A DNA stretch of 64,000 nucleotides, taken from the NCBI GenBank assembly GCA_947493945.1, contig CANLSR010000002.1, positions 62,001-126,000 on the forward strand, written 5' to 3'. The first letter of the stretch is position 1. Every line of letters begins with the position of its first letter. Both the position numbers and the translations under genes were made by a program. This stretch comes from an uncultured bacterium. GTDB lineage: Bacteria; Bacteroidota; Rhodothermia; Rhodothermales; Rubricoccaceae. A model generated the notes under the pieces. The model did no database searches. It was not told where the DNA came from and worked only from the letters and a program-made list of their open reading frames with translations. Below, one piece after another: positions 62,808 to 64,000 of this stretch.

Positions 62808-63832
62808 TAGGCCTCAGGCGTGGCGACGGGGCCGTGGCGGAGCGGGTCGGTCGCGCGGTACCGCCTCAAGCGGCCGAAGCCCTTGGCCGCCAGAATGGCC
62901 ACGATCAGCGAGCCCATCGTGGTAAACAGGATGGGGAAGTAGACGTTGTTGGTCTCGACGCCCAGGATCGCGATCAGCGTGATCGGCGGGATGAGCTGCA
63001 CGCTGGCGGTGTTCAGCGCCAGCAGCATGACCATCGAGTTTGTGGCCGTGTCGGGTTCGGGGTTCAGCGTCTGAAGCTCCTCCATCGCCTTGACCCCGAA
63101 CGGCGTGGCCGCGTTGCCCAAGCCGAACACGTTGGCGGCCAGGTTGAGCGCGATCATGCCCATCGCCGGGTGGTCGCGCGGGATCTCGGGGAACAGCGGG
63201 CCGAGCACCGGCCGCACCACCTTAACCAGCGCCAGGATGATGCCGGCGTCCTCGGCGATCTTGCTCAACCCCAAGAACAGCACCAGCACGCCGATCAGGC
63301 CGAGGGCGATGGTGACGGCGACCTCGGCAAAGTCGATGGCCGCCGTCGTGATCGCGCCCAGCTTGACGAACCGGACCGGCGCGAACGTGAGCGCGGCCGT
63401 CGCGCGCGCGCCGCTGGCGGTCGGCGTCCCCGGCGGGCTGGCGGCCGGCGCCAGGCGGAGGTCTGAGAGCGTGCCCTGCAAGATCTGGTCGCGCGGGTTG
63501 GTCGCGCCGCGGATCACGTCGAGCGGCGCCGGGAGCTCGGCCTCGGCGTCGGCCAGCACCAGCTCGGTCGCGTCGTCGGACTGGCGGAGCGTGGCGTCGT
63601 AGCTCGCCTGGGGCGTCCCGTCGACGCCATACGCCTGGCGGAAGGCGGTCGAGTCGATGAGCAGACGGACCGGCTGGCGGGGCGCGTCGGCGTCGTAGGG
63701 CCGGTCGAACTCCAGCGTCACCGCGAGCGGCTGGCCGTTGCGGTACGGGTCGTTCACGACGTCGCCGATGTCGCTGGCGAGCGCGAACACCAGGCTCACG
63801 ATGATGAGCCCGGCCCAGATGTAGTTGAGCAT
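62807..63832 (-). CDS. spmA: Spore maturation protein A-like membrane protein with extra soluble domain
   Basis: A 341-residue protein with an N-terminal span (MLNYIWAGLIIVSLVFALAS). A soluble insert of about 115 residues (25-140) is unusual for the roughly 200-residue SpmA family. The gate domain follows: ITTAAIDFAEVAVTIALGLIGVLVLFLGLSKIAEDAG, HPAMGMIALNLAANVFGLGNAATPFGVKAME, and PITLIAILGV. It pairs with SpmB. No promoter was recognised upstream. Confidence 0.85.
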   Translation of the reverse strand: MLNYIWAGLIIVSLVFALASDIGDVVNDPYRNGQPLAVTLEFDRPYDADAPRQPVRLLIDSTAFRQAYGVDGTPQASYDATLRQSDDATELVLADAEAELPAPLDVIRGATNPRDQILQGTLSDLRLAPAASPPGTPTASGARATAALTFAPVRFVKLGAITTAAIDFAEVAVTIALGLIGVLVLFLGLSKIAEDAGIILALVKVVRPVLGPLFPEIPRDHPAMGMIALNLAANVFGLGNAATPFGVKAMEELQTLNPEPDTATNSMVMLLALNTASVQLIPPITLIAILGVETNNVYFPILFTTMGSLIVAILAAKGFGRLRRYRATDPLRHGPVATPEA

Positions 63833-63949
63833 GGGCGGCGGTGGGGGAGCCCGAAGGTCGCCGCGCCCGAGCGGTCGCGCAACTGGCGCCGGCTTGCGCG
63901 ACCGCCGGGCCGGGCGCGCGACGCCTCGCCGACCCGCACCGCCAGCCGG

Positions 63950-64000
63950 TCAGGCGCCGTCCGCCGTGGCCGGCGCGTCGTAGTGCTGGCGGATGGCGCG
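63950..64000 (-). CDS. 3' tip of an unidentified gene (partial)
   Basis: A minus-strand frame enters from the right edge and stops with TGA at 63950-63952 after 16 codons (AIRQHYDAPATADGA). Too little is present to name it. It is read towards spmA on the same strand across a 117-base gap. Confidence 0.3.
   Translation of the reverse strand, partial: RAIRQHYDAPATADGA

Overview
The window is about 64 kb of very GC-rich DNA (roughly 70% by eye) and almost fully coding. No spacer exceeds 300 bases, and I see no tRNA, rRNA, CRISPR array or intact mobile element. The gene set points to a Bacteroidota-related, high-GC lineage, most likely Rhodothermota (Rubricoccus/Rubrivirga-like). Supporting evidence: a type IX secretion plug protein (DUF5103), DUF4270 next to a stand-alone GT5-like protein, DUF3078, a bacterial H1-like Hc1 protein, DUF3667, and recurrent TAnnTTnG promoter elements a short way upstream of first genes. 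Start codons are typically preceded by C-rich rather than purine-rich tracts. The genus assignment is inference.

Layout. 1-1.8 kb: 3' part of murF, then a convergent dolichol-phosphate-mannose-type glycosyltransferase. 1.9-5.8 kb: pyruvate dehydrogenase operon pdhA-pdhB-pdhC. 5.8-13.3 kb: metallophosphoesterase, possible small membrane ORF, DUF3667 protein, pckA, asnS, a SIMPL protein and an iodotyrosine-deiodinase-like nitroreductase. 13.4-19.4 kb: surface-polysaccharide cluster (DUF4910 aminopeptidase-like, PLP aminotransferase, sugar nucleotidyltransferase, PIG-L deacetylase, WbaP-type initiating transferase). 19.4-32.3 kb, minus strand: an ATP10-like protein, an MFS exporter, and a near-complete haem operon read as regulator-hemA-hemC-hemD-hemB-hemQ-hemE-hemH-hemG-hemL. 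The presence of HemQ and absence of hemF/hemN suggest the coproporphyrin-dependent route. 32.5-39.1 kb, minus strand: eno and envelope genes (TPR lipoprotein, OmpP1/FadL-like protein, DUF4270 lipoprotein, GT5-like protein). 39.2-43.5 kb: HU, a zinc-ribbon/TPR protein, modA-modB without modC, a lipoprotein and a TPM-domain protein. 43.5-45.5 kb: a lower-GC island with an FG-GAP lipoprotein and a decapitated subtilase, bounded by two diverged copies of the 3' end of the TPM gene. 45.6-51 kb: a VOC protein, then sufB-sufC-sufD-sufT (minus) and a divergent A-type Fe-S carrier. 51-61.6 kb: lipoprotein, ArgB-like protein, Hc1, DUF3078 protein, membrane gluzincin, T9SS plug protein, large zinc metalloprotease, flavodoxin and an M14-type peptidase. 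61.6-64 kb, minus strand: a secreted protein, spmB, spmA and the 3' tip of another gene.

The spacers carry their own architecture. Spacers inside the pdh and suf operons are period-7 iterated sequences arranged as imperfect hairpins. Many gene borders carry palindromes with the core CGCTGGCGG/CCGCCAGCG. One spacer holds a perfect 28-bp palindrome of a different family.
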